Assembly (NCBI RefSeq): GCF_036669915.1
Contig: NC_089312.1
Location: 19,250,317-19,314,316, forward strand
Reading direction: 5' to 3'
Length of the DNA stretch: 64,000 nt
DNA from: Pocillopora verrucosa
Lineage: Eukaryota; Cnidaria; Anthozoa; Scleractinia; Pocilloporidae
Below the pieces are notes generated by a model. It did not search any database, was not told the DNA's origin, and saw only the letters and a program-made list of their open reading frames with translations. The translations under genes were made by a program, and so were the position numbers. Position 1 is the stretch's first letter. Each line of letters opens with the position of its first letter. This document shows, piece after piece, positions 1 to 13,098 of this stretch.

Positions 1-503
1 ACCGTTATCTACGATACATTCAAAACAAATCGCACCATACACCATAATACTATCTATGCCAGCGCACACAATATACTGAACGTCCAACTTTAAACCCTCA
101 ATACACACCCATCCACAAACTCGAGAGGTGAAAACATACAGATAAAGCCCAGCGTACATATAAATGAGGAGATGGCAACCTGGAGCAATTTAAGAGCTGT
201 AAAATTTTCTACTTACTTTGAATGATGACAACCCATAAACTCGTGAAACATTAATTCTTTCACTGGAGGTTCTACGATTCAACACGAGCAAAGTTAAACA
301 CGATTATTTGAAATGTTCTCTACTCCACTTAATCACAGTAACTTCTGAGATCGTGGGACATACCCTTAATTTTTTTTTCAGATCTATTTTTTTGATGCAA
401 AATACACAAAATGTTAACCTAATATAAAGGCCAAGAATAAACTATACGAAAATTTTAATTAGAAAAAAAATTTAAAAGAGAGACCAATTCAACATCTACT
501 TAC
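1..503. other. Intron of EXOC6, no exon seen
   Basis: AT-rich sequence after the last visible EXOC6 exon (donor at 503-502 on the minus strand). No stretch on either strand resembles the missing C-terminal part of Sec15, and no other gene was seen. Confidence 0.5.
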
Positions 504-2424
504 CGAGTCACTGCAGTCACATACTCTTCAAGATGATTGCAGGCCTCTTCTAAATGAATTGTGTTAATGGACATTTGAACAAGCTGTTAAGACAACACAA
601 ATGACATAAATTTAGTATCATTTAACCTACCCTGAACTTCGCGAAAATGGAGTGTACTAGCAAATAACCTTCACAAACAACTGAGTACCACCATGCTATT
701 CATTCATCTTGTCATTTTTTCATTTATTCATTCATCTCGTTGCTCATTCATTCATCTCTCCATTTGGTCATTCATTCAATTTCATACTAAAATATATTTA
801 ATATGTGTTTACTTTAAAATAATCTATCTTAAGCCATTGATTGAATGCTTGACTTAGAGGCAGACACACCTGTGGAATGGACATTGTTGGCCTTCTAATA
901 ATAGATGTTATGCAACCTAAGAAAAAATAATGATGATATTATGTTAAAAAATTAAACAGATCACCTTAAAATTTGTTGTTTTCCAAAACTAGACTCATCC
1001 TTTAGCCAAACTCACCATTGAGTGTCCTTGTTAGTAGTAAATTTGTTGACTTTCGCACTGAATCTCCAATCTCAGTTTGACTAGAGAGAGAAAGAATGAA
1101 TAACATGCCTATGAAGTTACTGTAACTACATGGAAGGTTACATGCCTTCACAAAATAGATACAGTTGTAGGTGTGGCAAATAATTGTTTACACACCTAAA
1201 TATTCCTTAACTTACAAAATAAATGTGTTAGAATAAACCTTAACAAATAGTATCATTTCAGTTGTAATCACCACTGACTCTGCTATTACAATGTTATGAG
1301 AAATGTTCCATGAAATTTTTTACCACCAAACTATACCAAAAGATGCTGTGAACCAAAAGGAATCTCAGATAAGGATAACAAGTTTATGAGGGAAAGCTTA
1401 TTGCAACAGCAAAAGTACATGTAAATTGCCTATGGAAAATAAGCCTGACTCCTTTCTACACACTGAAATTATCAGCAGATCACCCATTAGAAAGGTACAT
1501 GTAAATGGCATTACTGTAACCATTTATTGACCAAAGACACACTCATAAAATATTATCAGAAGACAAGTGTGTATCTTGTGAAAACCTCAGAAAATAAGTC
1601 CACTGACAGTAGAAAGATCATTACCTTTTATAGAAATACCCATGGCGATCAACTATGGTGAATAAGGTACTAGGTAGTATTAGAATACACATATTACCTG
1701 ACGTTGAGGTTTTCATTGAATTTTAAACATGACCTTATGTAGTGTTTGACCTGCAAAGTAGAACAAGAGGTTATTTAATATTTATTGGAAACACAGGCAG
1801 GCTATAATTTTTAGAGCACTTAACCAGCAGTTTACATAGTACCTCTTGATAGATTTTAACAACACCCTCAGAAAATGGAAGCTGCCTTGGGAAAGGATGC
1901 TAGGGAAAAAATAAAACAATGTTCAGAGATCATCACATAAGATGGATACTGTTGCACTGCTGGCAAAAAAATTTTAAAAAGCCAGAAACTACACATAGCT
2001 TGTAAACTGTAATGTTTACCTCTAATAGGAATATGTAATCAAAAGATGTTGCAATGACAACAGTGGCATTGCAATTATGCGAAAACATTCAATTTTCAAT
2101 TCTGGTGTCTTATCTATGATATTGGCTTGTGCAAATAAGGTTGCTATTACTTGAGTTCAAGCAACTCAGCATGCTTTCACACCCTCAAATCATTCTATGT
2201 TGTGAATTATCACCAAAGAAGTGTGCTGCAGACTATCATGGAGGAAACCACAACACAAATAATTAAAACAAGGCACACAAATATATTGTGGTCACATAGT
2301 TGGTTAACCTGGTATCTTAAAAGACATTTTAGATGGATGATGACATAGAGATCCATAGGAACAATCTCATGGAAACCCCTTGAAAGAAGAATCACTACAG
2401 ATGACCTTCCGAAAGATGCTGCTA

Positions 2425-2479
<55 letters not shown>

Positions 2480-5400
2480 GCGACAATGACAATGGACCCT
2501 CTAACTCCCTTTTTAAAAACTCTAACGAAGCCTCATTAATACCTGTAGAACCTCTGTCTCATCAAAAGGAAATTCCTTCAGGATGTCATTGTACTCAGTC
2601 TCATCTTGGCAAAGCATTGGTGTATAGTTATCTTCATCAAAAATTTTCCTTTGTGGAGAAAAGAGAGTTTGTACTAAAAGCCTTTAATAATCCATTTTGC
2701 TCAAAAAAACATGAGACACTCTCACATGTAATGTACACATATATAGAATTGTGTTATAACTACAGCTTTGCTCTGAATTTACAATTACATTTCATTTAAA
2801 AGTACAGTCTATATCCAGACAACTTTTGTTACATATCAGCAATTAGGATAATAGCACCATTACATACTTGAAAATAGCTTCCCAATCCTTTGATAAAATT
2901 TCATTGTACTGAAGTCTAGAAAAAGGTACAAGAAGAAGGTTAAAAGTTAAACATAAATGTGCAAAGAATAGTAAAAAATACTAAAAGAGAAATTCTAATA
3001 AATTACACCAGACAGAAATTACTTGCTACCTATTTTGGCTACAGATGGTGAAACTCTTTAACTAATCAAGGACTGTCCTGAATAGTTTAAAGAATTGTTC
3101 AATTGAAGTGAAATGATAGATACCTTATTGACAAGATCTCAAAATTACAATGCTAGTAGTTCTTGTTACTAGTTATAATTAGGATTCCAACCTTACCTCA
3201 TTTCTAGAAGAACATCAAAAATTTTATTTACATTAAATCCAAAACCCTGAAACGAAAAAGAAAAGCAAAAACAAAAATGTAAATTTGAAGATAAAGACAT
3301 CCAAAATTTGTCATTAAACGTGCACAAGAGGTATGAATTATACATACTGACAGGGTGTGACAGAACCACACAATGAGTTCTTTCACTTTTAAAAGCAGGG
3401 ATGGTTCTTCACAGTAGGCCTAAAAAAACAGCAGTGAGATGTCATTTAATATGTAAACCATCATGAAAAAGAAATGGAGAATGTAGTCATATGCTTTATT
3501 TGTCCTTTATCTTCCTGGTAAAGCAAAGGTTACAATGTACCCTAACTTATGCCTTTTAATAAATACTTAGAAAGAAGTGCTCACAGATTTCTTTTGATAC
3601 CCTGACTTACAGTATAAAGACTGTCATGTACATTTAGGGTTTCATTTAAACCATATACATTTCTTCTTACCGATTGTGTACATGTGATGAGCACAGGTGC
3701 AATCTTGTTTGCTGCCATTTCCCAAAGATCATCAACCGTTGACCTGTTATTTACAGTATATAATTATATCAATATGTTTCATAAACAACTTGAAAACTAT
3801 GCCACTGCTTGGGCCTACTGCTGCTCTTGTAAGCTATTTGATTTCCGCTTATAATAATGTACTGTACATTATTTTAACAAATCACACAAATATTTTTTTA
3901 CAAAAACCTTTTTTGAAGCTTCATATTACAATCAACTAGCTTTAATAATCAAACCACTTCCTCTCTGACCACACACACTTAAGTTGTACAAGCCTCACAG
4001 TCTTCATTAACTGGCCAACGTTGTAAAGAAAAAAAAACTTGTAATAAGGGCCAGTTCACACTACACAAAATTGTTTGTTTTGCAAAAAAATCTGTCAACC
4101 CAAAACCATTTTCAATGCAAACAATTTGTTTGACCCACCAAAGTTTTCACAAGTGCCAAAAAACTTCAAAGATACCATCAACTAGCTTTGGAGGCCAACA
4201 ATTTTTTGTCACACGAGAAAATCTATTGTTCCTTCCCAGATACCCTTCAACTGGTCATCACATTTCATAATTGATACCAGGCTAACTGATATTATGTATG
4301 AGTGTTTTCTCTCTGAATGTAGCCTCTTAAGAGTGTTAGTCAGTTGTCCAATGACTCTCTCCCCATTTTCAAATGTTTACAGAAGAAGGCTCCAGGGAAG
4401 TCATGCTGGTGCATGTGGGTTTCAAACCCGGATTCTACAGGTCAAGGAAATGTCTAGTACAGGTGAAAATGATGGCAGCATCGATGTCTGTTGAGCAGCT
4501 GAGTTAACATCTCCGTGATCCATAAAAGCCGAATCCTTCCCAACAAAACCAGAGTTAATTGTTGACTAACCAAAATCAGGTTTTGTATGGCAAGCAAACA
4601 GCAAAGAAGGGCCATTAAAACATATCACGGGGGTATTTTGCTTTGCAATCAGTCTTTGACTGGAAATAACTTAGAAGGAAAAGCACTGTCATGAAATCTC
4701 GGTAACTATTCTGATTGATTGACATTTGTGGTTACACAAATAATTCACACGTCTCAAGTGTGAACGCTATTATGAAAACAAAAAATTGTTGTTACAAAAT
4801 TTTTAATTTTTTTGCAAATACCAAACCAAATTTTTCAGCAAGGTGCAAACAGGGCATAAGTAAAAAAAACTTACAAGTGAAGTCACACATACACATACAG
4901 TACATTTTATTTCCAAGAAATAATTATCAACTAATTCTTCATTTTCATGAAATTGACATTAAGTTATCTGATGGTAGCTACTGTCACTTTTTCCAACTTG
5001 AAATGTACTTATAGTAAATTATTAAACAGTGTGCAATACCTTGTTACAAGGCCCTTGGTTGTGTGTAGAATTATATCCTCAACCACAAAGAACCTTAAGG
5101 TGAGGGAATCAACAATTATTTCCATTTAGGGAGGTATCAAAGAGCAATAAAGAACCACAACTGCCACATTCATAAAAAAAAAAATAAATAAATAACTTTA
5201 TTTAAGTGTCAGTGTATTTTAGCACTGCTGTGCTAATTGGGGACACTGTAAATAAGGAAACAAATATCGTAAATGAACAGAAACTCGTTAAAAACTCCAA
5301 CTGGTAGGAGGCCGACCAGTTGGCTATTTACAAAGCGTGCAGGAGTTGAATTCGGGGCCACCGAAGACAAATCCATCCAGTGGCAGGGAGGAGGACTTGA

Positions 5401-8400
5401 ACCCGGGACCTCCAGCTTACAAGTGCAGCGTTCTAACCACTAGGCCACGCTCGCCTCCTCCATCCTAACATTAGTATGACCTATTGAGACATACAGTGTA
5501 TGGAAGGTTTCTAATGACACTGAAAGGTAAAATTTTCATAGAGGGGCTATGCTTGCCTAACTTTTCTGTGAATCAAATTTAAGATACCTCTAAGAGCAGT
5601 GCTAAGGTTATTATAGCAAGAGTTGAGTTGGATTTTGGTTTCAGCCCTGATTGACTCACCCTACAATTTGATGAAAATAAGATCTATACACTTCCAGGTT
5701 TCCATCCTGTTAGCAAAAAAATAAAGGACTTTAAAACTTATTCTGAACTTGACACAGATCCTATGGTGGATAATTAACATGCTGTGAATTTATATAATAA
5801 CAATATAACAATATGAATGATTTATATAGCTTCGTTTCTACAAGATATCCAATAGCACTTTACAATAATTGTAATTAAGTTTTAATTTTTTGCAGCTTAC
5901 TTACTAAGTCTTGAATATACATGATCCCTTTTGACAGTACAGAAATATGAGGCTTAAAGTATTAAGGCTCTCTATATCATACATATCAAATTATCTCTAA
6001 AAACTTACTCTACTTCCAGAGCTTAGTTCCAGAGCAAGACGAGCTTGTTTTCTTCTTTGTTTCCTGTAGTAATTATCAAATGTCTCTCTTTCTCCCTATA
6101 AGAAGAATAAGTACGCATTTAATTGCTTTTCAATTATTTCTTCCATGTTCAAAGAACTGAATGGATTGAAGGATATCATGCATAAATCACTCACTACAAC
6201 AGTGAAAATGTACAAGCACTTGTACACTGGGGAAAAGTCCACCAAATCTTGAGCAGATTTGTCTAATTCCTGTAAAGAGAAATAAATCATATTTAACAAC
6301 TTTTTGCTCCCTCTCTGCACTAGTATCTGCTCAAAATGAAAGCGCCATCAACGAGGGTTCTTCATTCACCTAATTTATTCATGTTTTCTCGTCACCATAC
6401 TCCCACCAATAGTGCAGCTCCACTTTCTGCATATAAACCCATATAACCCATAATTCCTCCAATTGCTCTGACAAAGGGTTAATGCTCAAAATGTCAGCTT
6501 TTTCACCCTTTAGGATGGCCAATTTACATTTTCAACTCAGTTCTTAACACTAAATTACCTCTTATTAACAAACTTGACATCCTGCATGGGTTATCATAAC
6601 GTAAAACCAGTGAACTTTGCTTTACAACAGAGTGCACTCACAATGTAATCTCTCCAAATTTACTTTCATTTGGTTTTAAGTCTACATTTACCAATTTTAA
6701 ATTATTCTAATGACATTCTTATGACAGCAACTCTGCTATTGTAGACACTGTGCAAACTTACTTCGTCTTCTCCTTTCTTCTTCAAACCAACTCCTGGCAT
6801 GAGTGTTAAGTTATTCTTTTGTATTGCCTAAACATATACAAAATAAATTGACCTCAATTAAAATTATTACAGTACAACTGTTGCTGCAGATTCACCAAAA
6901 ACATGTTCCCAAATTCCAATGATTTTCCATACCAGAAAGGAAAACCAAATTATCTACCCAAATAAAAACAGGAATACAGAACTAGTTCATTTTTAGAAAT
7001 TAACAAGGTTTTTACGTTTTTACTATTTCTGTGGTATTTAAGTTATCGTTAAGCTAAACAGAGTTAGCAACTAGTAATGATCAGGTAGATACAAGTAATA
7101 AAGTAAGAGCTACTGTATATACTGGTAGCCTAAAATACTCAGGAACTAACCTGTTTCATTGCTATTGAGCCCAACCGGACAGAAACCTTCCTAATTTTCT
7201 CCAGAAAATCCTACAGGACAAAAAAAGTAAAAGTCAATTCATCTCAAAGGAACAAATAGACAGCATGAATTAATCAAATCAATAACAAATAGTTAAGAGT
7301 ACTCAGTCTGAATGAGTACTCTTAACTAAGACAAATTTACAAGCCAGATTGCTGCTTAAGTCTACACCAGCTCCTAAAGTTTGAAGTGATATGGCATACT
7401 AAGGGTTAATCGAAAACATTTTATCAGGTTCCCTTGACATTCCTCTGATAATCATTTAAACTCTTACGAGGATCACTATGAGAATAAGTTATCTGTCACA
7501 ACATGATGAATGTGGCTATAGCTTGAATCAAGACCTTGAGATCTAGAATCCACTTCACTTGACCCTAAGTCATTGTTGAATTGCAGTTTCTTTAATATGT
7601 ACCCATCTTTTCTCAACTGATTAACCAAGTATGTAGTCTATCACTGAGTTTTTTTGGAGCATATTTCTCACCCTCAGGTCACCCATTGAAGCTTCTTTGA
7701 TGTGTTTTCTAACAACAGGTATACTTTCTTGCATGATCTCTGCAAATCTAAATCTGCCAGTCAAAGGCAAAGTATTTCAAGATTAAAGATAAGATATAAA
7801 CTTTGACAAAAGAGAGTTAACTTAAACTAGCCATTCAAATCAAGTTAAAAGATTGAAGGTTAGGTAAAATGCTAGTACAATATAGTAGATCCAGGTACAA
7901 CATTCACTAACAGTGTACATAACCAGTCAGGGCTTACAAGATCCTCACCCTAGAAGTTTAATATACCTTTTTATCCTTGGAAGATAGGTGTGTTCAAGCT
8001 GCTCCAATGTTTTTAATGCTGGGTAATACCTATTAGTAAACAATAGTTGCAGTACAACATAGTTATGAGATACGGATACTCCAAATATTAATCAAGAAGT
8101 ACACAATGTAACTTCTACTTTTCAAGAATGTGAAAGAAATAATAGAGAAGAAAGAACTGACCTTCTATTAAGCATCTGATCTTTAAGTTTAGCGTACATC
8201 TCAAGCACTGCAATAGAGCATTTTTCTTTCAGAACTTAATTAAGACAAAATAGTCCCTTCACCCATTTTTAAAACATATTGGGAAAAATACTATAACAAA
8301 CAAATAATAATCAGAAACTGATCTAATAATCTACCAAACGGTCTCTATTACTTCATTAAACCCATACAGAGTCAGTATCAGTCAACAAGAGAGGTACTAT

Positions 8401-10288
8401 TTCACAGATGGGTAAGTTATCACAGCATTTGGACACAAGTTAACAGACTGTAGAGCTGGATACAACATTTTTCATAATCATTTACCTGGTAAACAGAGGC
8501 TAAGAATCTCGATTGCAGATACAATATTTCTCTGGGTTGTGCGGCAGTATATCAGGTTTTCACACTTGCTAAAGAGCTACATGCACCAAATACAAGAAGA
8601 AAAACCAAGGTTAAATTTTTTCAAACAGAATCATAGACACCACTTTTATTTAATTATAATCGTTTTTTCACAAGAATGTCTATAATAACCATCCCTTCAA
8701 AATTAAAGAAAACTATGATAAGTGTAATATTGCACATTAAGTTATTTTTAATAGAACAACAGTCAAAAATCATCATCTCTGTTTATTAATGTGGTGGCTA
8801 GACAAAGGGTAAGGTGGAGGAGGTTATCTGCTTCAAACTGATTGTGCCTCCCTTGTCTAACAACAAATTTATCTGTTAAAATGAACGACTCCTCACCGCT
8901 TTTTTTGCTGACAATTTTCAGAGGTGATAATGTGAGAAGGTAAAGATAAATCAAATCACACAAGCTGAGATTAATTAGATGCTGGGTGGCTGTGTGTTTT
9001 TGTTTCCTGCCCTTAAGGGTCGTCAGATGATTACAATCTCATACACATTTGATAATAACAAGATGTGCCTTCTTAACAAATCCATTGAAAAATACAGCAT
9101 AACATTTTGATTCTCTAGAGTAAACTTTCTGAGTCCAGTTTATTTAGTTTTAAAACTTTCCAATTATCAGTCAAGAGAGAATCTTTTATTTCTAACAAAT
9201 GTTGACAAAATGCTCAAGTGCACTAAAAACAGTAAAACCCCAAATGTTCATTTCTTTGCCTTTTTTTTCTTTTAGTTGTCCTAAAATTTCCCCCGTCCCC
9301 CAATAAAAATAGGGAGTAAAATTGAATTTCTATGCACATATTTACAGACCTCACGTCCTGATTCTTGCATGGATTCATTCACTTCCTTTATCTTGATCTA
9401 ATAAACAAATAGAGACAGGTATAATTTTTTATTATGACAGAGAGATAATATATAACTAGTATGAAAATACACCTTAAAAAAATTTTTTGCAGAAGAACAG
9501 TGGCCTTTTTCGGACAGAACAAATCAACTAAGTAACTTTACCATGACTCACAACTGTCACCTACCCCCAGTGAAGGAATGAGCTGACATTTTTTAAAGTA
9601 ATTCTAAAAAACTGCATAAAAATTCTCAGATCTGTATTATTTGCGAATCCTACCGCACTTTACGCCCAAACACTTAGATTCAAATTTAAAAAATCCATCG
9701 CAAGCCTCTGCTAAGAAACGATCAAAGTCGTGCAAAAGTGATGGCTTGATAAGGAAATAATAATTCCATGAAATGAATGTACATCTCACGAATCAATAAG
9801 AATCGAAAGTATAAACCATATCTAATATTAAGCCAGTCAAATAACATCACAATATTCTAAACACACCACTCCTTTGACATAAGTACATTCAAATACCTTG
9901 AGTTTCCGTGCTTCTCCGCGAACTTTAAGCAATTCGTTAACAGATTCGATGAAACCTTGGTAGTGATAGTTACACATCCGCTCGATGTCCTTATCGTGAA
10001 CTCGTATGCGATCCTCCAGTTTATCCATAAACTCAGTGTGTTCTTCTCCATCGTAGACGGCTCTAAATTAGTCACCAAAATGAGAGTTCAGTTATAAAAA
10101 ATCATTGGAGACGGCACTTCCTTCACCTCCTGTCAAAATTTGAGGCGAAGGAAGGAGGTATCGCTGCTGAATAATTTTTGATTAATATCGATTCACCTTA
10201 AGGTCGGTCCAAGAAGTCCGTCACTCGATTCAATTTCCGCTAAGAGGTGTTCAACATGAGAGCTAGATTTCGTTGGCTCTGTCCCCAT
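504..10288 (-). CDS. EXOC6: Exocyst complex component 6 (Sec15), 5' two-thirds, 23 exons
   Basis: Sec15 is the exocyst subunit that binds Rab GTPases on secretory vesicles and tethers them to the plasma membrane. Exons in gene order: 10288-10197, 10062-9897, 9397-9350, 8576-8486, 8207-8162, 8029-7967, 7747-7672, 7210-7151, 6827-6762, 6269-6195, 6095-6009, 5706-5660, 5093-5040, 3743-3671, 3419-3348, 3246-3197, 2915-2868, 2648-2543, 1899-1843, 1750-1698, 1080-1016, 916-870, 583-504. Phase is kept through every junction, giving about 540 residues of a family near 800. Family-like stretches include HDKDIERMCNYHYQGF, CRTTQRNI, QDLVDFSPVYKCLYIF, FFVVEDIILHTTKGLVTR and KSTNLLLTRTL. The start is the ATG giving MGTEPTK, which sits as far from the GPTLR motif as in vertebrate proteins. 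Nothing looks broken. The remaining C-terminal exons are not in positions 1-503 and must lie to the left. Confidence 0.95.
697..780. repeat. Imperfect CATT/ATTC simple repeat
   Basis: A run of interrupted CATTCATT units lies in the EXOC6 intron just after the exon at 870-916. It looks like an ordinary degenerate microsatellite. Confidence 0.6.
2426..2479. repeat. (GAT)n trinucleotide microsatellite
   Basis: About 18 uninterrupted GAT units lie in the EXOC6 intron between the exons at 2543-2648 and 1843-1899. Read on the plus strand they give a poly-Asp open frame, but the tract is intronic on the minus-strand gene, so it is not coding there. Confidence 0.9.
5177..5460 (-). mobile_element. 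tRNA-derived SINE in an EXOC6 intron
   Basis: Read on the minus strand, the element opens with a tRNA-like head. It has an A-box-like TGGCCTAGTGG and a B-box-like GGGTTCAAGTCC spaced as in a tRNA, with TGT at the anticodon position (Thr-like). A non-tRNA body of about 200 bp follows and ends in AAATAAATAAATAA-type sequence. Internal pol III boxes plus a body and an A/T-rich tail are the standard SINE plan. It sits between EXOC6 exons 12 and 13 in the same orientation as the gene. The tRNA head is not a functional tRNA gene, because the acceptor stem does not pair cleanly. Confidence 0.75.
6499..6565. repeat. Dispersed repeat, same family as 13060-13124
   Basis: This stretch, CACCCTTTAGGATGGCCAAT followed by TTTACATTTTCAACTCAGTT and onward, closely matches the right arm of the inverted repeat at 13011-13098 and its following 25 bases. 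It lies between EXOC6 exons 9 and 10. It looks like a partial copy of a small non-autonomous element. Confidence 0.6.
7290..7328. repeat. Perfect 16 bp hairpin in EXOC6 intron 7
   Basis: Arms TAGTTAAGAGTACTCA (7290-7305) and its exact reverse complement (7313-7328) are separated by 7 bases. In the minus-strand transcript the hairpin ends about 80 nt before the acceptor of exon 8 (7210). It may be a remnant of a palindromic element or an RNA structure near the branch region. Function is unknown. Confidence 0.7.
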
Positions 10289-10560
10289 CGCAATAAAATA
10301 GACCTGCTCCTTCAAGGTCACGTTATATATGGCTGCAGGAAAACACAGACCGAGCCATCCGCCATCTTGAATTAAAATCCGAGAATGTGTGAGCATGCGT
10401 GACAGCTGTTTCCTGCAACATCTTTGGGCCTCGTTTCAAAATTGGCCAAGGGCCTGGTAATGACTGATATGTCTTACATAATATGTTACCCTTTTAACAG
10501 AAGCTTTGAACAGAGGTAGCCGTGTTTCGTTATTGTATTTTGTGAAATATTTAAAGCACG
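10289..10560. promoter_or_regulatory. Shared divergent promoter of EXOC6 and COX17
   Basis: The two start codons point away from each other across only 272 bp, so both promoters and 5' UTRs must fit here. The EXOC6-side half is more GC-rich than the surrounding sequence and there is no obvious TATA box for either gene. That would suit a housekeeping-type bidirectional promoter. Transcription starts cannot be placed from sequence alone. Confidence 0.6.
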
Positions 10561-10770
10561 ATGTCAGGAGAAGCACCCATCACTACAGGTAATACACAGT
10601 TCGAAGAAAAGCCACAAGAAGGCGAGAAGAAAAAGCTAAGACCGTGCTGCGCTTGTCCAGAAACGAAGAAGGCACGTGATGCTTGCATCGTGGAAAACGG
10701 TGAAGAAAATTGTGGTGAACTTATCGAGGCACATAAAGAATGCATGAGACAGATGGGATTCAACATATGA
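10561..10770 (+). CDS. COX17: COX17 cytochrome c oxidase copper chaperone
   Basis: A complete 69-residue protein in one uninterrupted frame from ATG to TGA. COX17 binds Cu(I) in the mitochondrial intermembrane space and passes it to SCO1 and COX11 for cytochrome c oxidase assembly. The copper-binding CCAC motif and both CX9C motifs ([11 protein letters not shown] and [11 protein letters not shown]) are intact, and both length and C-terminal GF-I ending match the family. The first 25 residues are charged and variable, as is usual. No intron interrupts the coding region. There is no sign of retrocopy decay, and its position in a bidirectional promoter argues that it is the working gene. Confidence 0.96.
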   Translation: MSGEAPITTGNTQFEEKPQEGEKKKLRPCCACPETKKARDACIVENGEENCGELIEAHKECMRQMGFNI

Positions 10771-11058
10771 TATGAAGAAATTCAAATGCTATCAGCTGTG
10801 ATCAAGGATTCAATTTTTGGACAAGGAGACAGTTTCGTTTTCAAGCGTGTAATGCGGTGAGCTGGATGATGCAACCATGGGCAACCATTAAGACACATGT
10901 AATTTACAAGTAGACGTTTAATCCTGCAAGGTCCGATCAAGTGGAAAATTGGTGAAGATTATGAGTATGCAACCTACTTTTGAGCAGCTTTTCCTAATTA
11001 CCTAGAATTTCGCAGAAGTCTAAAGAAGGGAAATGGTGACGAGAGACTAGAATATTGG

Positions 11059-11269
11059 TTAACCTTTAACTCCCAAGATCTGGTCGTTAATTCTCCCCTC
11101 TAGCTGTCACACATTTCCTTTAAAATAAGTTAAAAGAATATGGTATTAGAATAAGAAGAAAAACTTCTATGTGATAAGTTTAATTATTCTCGTTACCTGT
11201 TTGTGAGATAGTCTATGGATCTTATATGAAGAAGATGCCCCTCAATCACTTCTGGGAGTTAAAGGGTTC
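11059..11269. mobile_element. MITE-like element with TTAACC...GGGTT(C)AA ends
   Basis: The left end TTAACCTTTAACTCCCAAGA pairs with the right end TCTGGGAGTTAAAGGGTTCAA as imperfect terminal inverted repeats of about 18 bp around an AT-rich core. The element at 42610-42821 has the same plan and related ends. No coding capacity is seen, so it would be non-autonomous. Confidence 0.6.
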
Positions 11270-12221
11270 AATTGTATGGGGTTCTTTCACGAAACATGTT
11301 ACACCTAGGGAACAGAAATGTGAAGAGGACAGTTTTGAGGCCCTAATCATCCTTAAAAGCTGAGTAGCAACTGGGCATTTTTGAAATTTTTGTCAGTAAT
11401 AATTATTAACAAATGAAAGGTGCCCTATTTTTTGTGTGCTTGATGGTAATTCCATTGGTGAAAAGAATACTCCCATATTTCCCTGTCACATATTTGATTA
11501 GAGTTTCCTCAATTCTTGTATTTGATAAGTAAACTTGTGAACTTAAATAATGTTGATTATTTAAAATAATGCCTCTGGTGGCTAGTGAAATGCTGTTGAT
11601 AAAAGAGCAGCTAGTCTGCAGAATTTTTTTACAAAATCTGGCCGTGCAGATGACAGTTCACGTGTGAAAGGTATATGTCAAACAAATAACAGTATGCATA
11701 TGATTCTCACAGGTGAACTGATATCAAAATAATAATTAATATTCAGAGAAAAACTAGCTTGAGGAAATTTAAGGTTTGAAAGCATGCCTCCCAGATACCA
11801 GCTTGATACTACCAGCAGTCAAGCTATGGAAGGCATGTTGGGTAGGTGGCAAGGAGGGAGGCAAAGAGGGAGTTTAAAGTTTGTGCCAAAGAATCTTGTC
11901 TTAAATATGTACAATTGATTGAAATGCTGATGCTAACAGATGATGCAGTGGTCCTCACTTACTGAAAAAGAAGCCTGGAAAAAATTCAGGCTCTAACATA
12001 ATTAATTTTCTGTGCCTCCTGGCTGTTTATGTAGACTAATTTAATAAGAACATCCTTTGCATGGTTTTTCATTAAGGGAAAAGGTCATGTACTGCAGCTT
12101 GGACTCACTCTTACACCTTAACATCAGTATTGTTATTCTCCATACTGTTTTCTATACATGACAAGGAGAATTTGTAGGACAATCAAGGGCTTCTTTAGTT
12201 GATGATAATTTCCTTATTCTT

Positions 12222-12714
12222 GTGACCCTAATGTGTGATTTGAGGTGATGTTGTAAGTGAAAATTAGGTGCTAGCCACTCTTAGGGTTTGGGGCATTAAT
12301 TTTAACCTTGTGTAGTGTCATTGAAAGTGCAGCACAGCCAAAAGGGCTTGAAGCCATCACCTCCAACTTCCCCCCGGTCATAAACGGTTTATTCTTCAAG
12401 AACCGAGTCTGCATTTTACCCCTGATCTGCAGCTTTCAGTCTGCATTTTCACACTGACCATATAAAAAGTTGAGTTGATCATATAAAAAGTTGACCGTAT
12501 AAAAAGTCGAATTGACCATATACAAAGTAAACAGGGTCGTACAAATACAGAGGGAATATTGACTGGTTTGGCGCCCCATACCGTGACCCTAATGTGTGAT
12601 TTGAGGTGATGTTGTAAGGGAAAATTAGAAGCTAGCCACTCTTAGGGTTCGGGGGGTTAATTTTAACCTTATGTAGTGTCATTGAAAGTGCAGCACAGCT
12701 AAAAGGGCTTGAAG
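12222..12714. repeat. Direct repeat pair of about 132 bp, period 361 bp
   Basis: The segment at 12222-12353 recurs at 12583-12714 with only scattered changes; both begin GTGACCCTAATGTGTGATTT. Between them lie four loose copies of GACCATATAAAAAGTTGA at about 12455-12528. A related stretch occurs in PAP1 intron 1 near 22680-22780 (AAGGTGATGCTGTAA...), so the unit is part of a dispersed element family. Confidence 0.75.
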
Positions 12715-13010
12715 TTTTTAACTTCACCCACATTAATGTCACCAAAACCATAAAAGGACGGTTTGTCAGAAACAAGCCCCAGACCCCTCATCAAAGTTTC
12801 TTCCATCAGTATCTGCATTTTAGTCCGCCAGTTAACTTTTTATTCCACACTCAGTGCTTGAATGGTCCTCTGTCATCATTCTTGTTTGTTAAAGTGTTAG
12901 GTAAATGGTTGTTCAAACATTCTGCACTTTTAGGCCAATAAACTCAGATCTTCAGCAATTCATCTGAGCTCAAGGGAAAGCTATTTAACTTATAATTTAC
13001 TGTTAACAAA

Positions 13011-13098
13011 TGAGTTGAAAACGTAATTTAGCCACCGTAAAGGGTAAAAGTAAGAAGCTTTTTTACCCTTAAGGTGGCTAATTTACGTTTTCAACTCA
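13011..13098. repeat. Snapback inverted repeat, arms about 38 bp
   Basis: The left arm (13011-13049, starting TGAGTTGAAAACGTAATTTA) pairs with the right arm (13061-13098, ending ACGTTTTCAACTCA) apart from a few mismatches. The right arm and its flank recur at 6499-6565. It looks like a fold-back element end. Confidence 0.7.

Noticed and set aside
2380..2799. Plus-strand 139-codon frame with poly-Asp
   Set aside because: It is the (GAT)n microsatellite of an EXOC6 intron plus antisense of the EXOC6 exon at 2543-2648.
10551..10766. Minus-strand frame opposite COX17
   Set aside because: Antisense shadow of the conserved COX17 coding region; no domain of its own.
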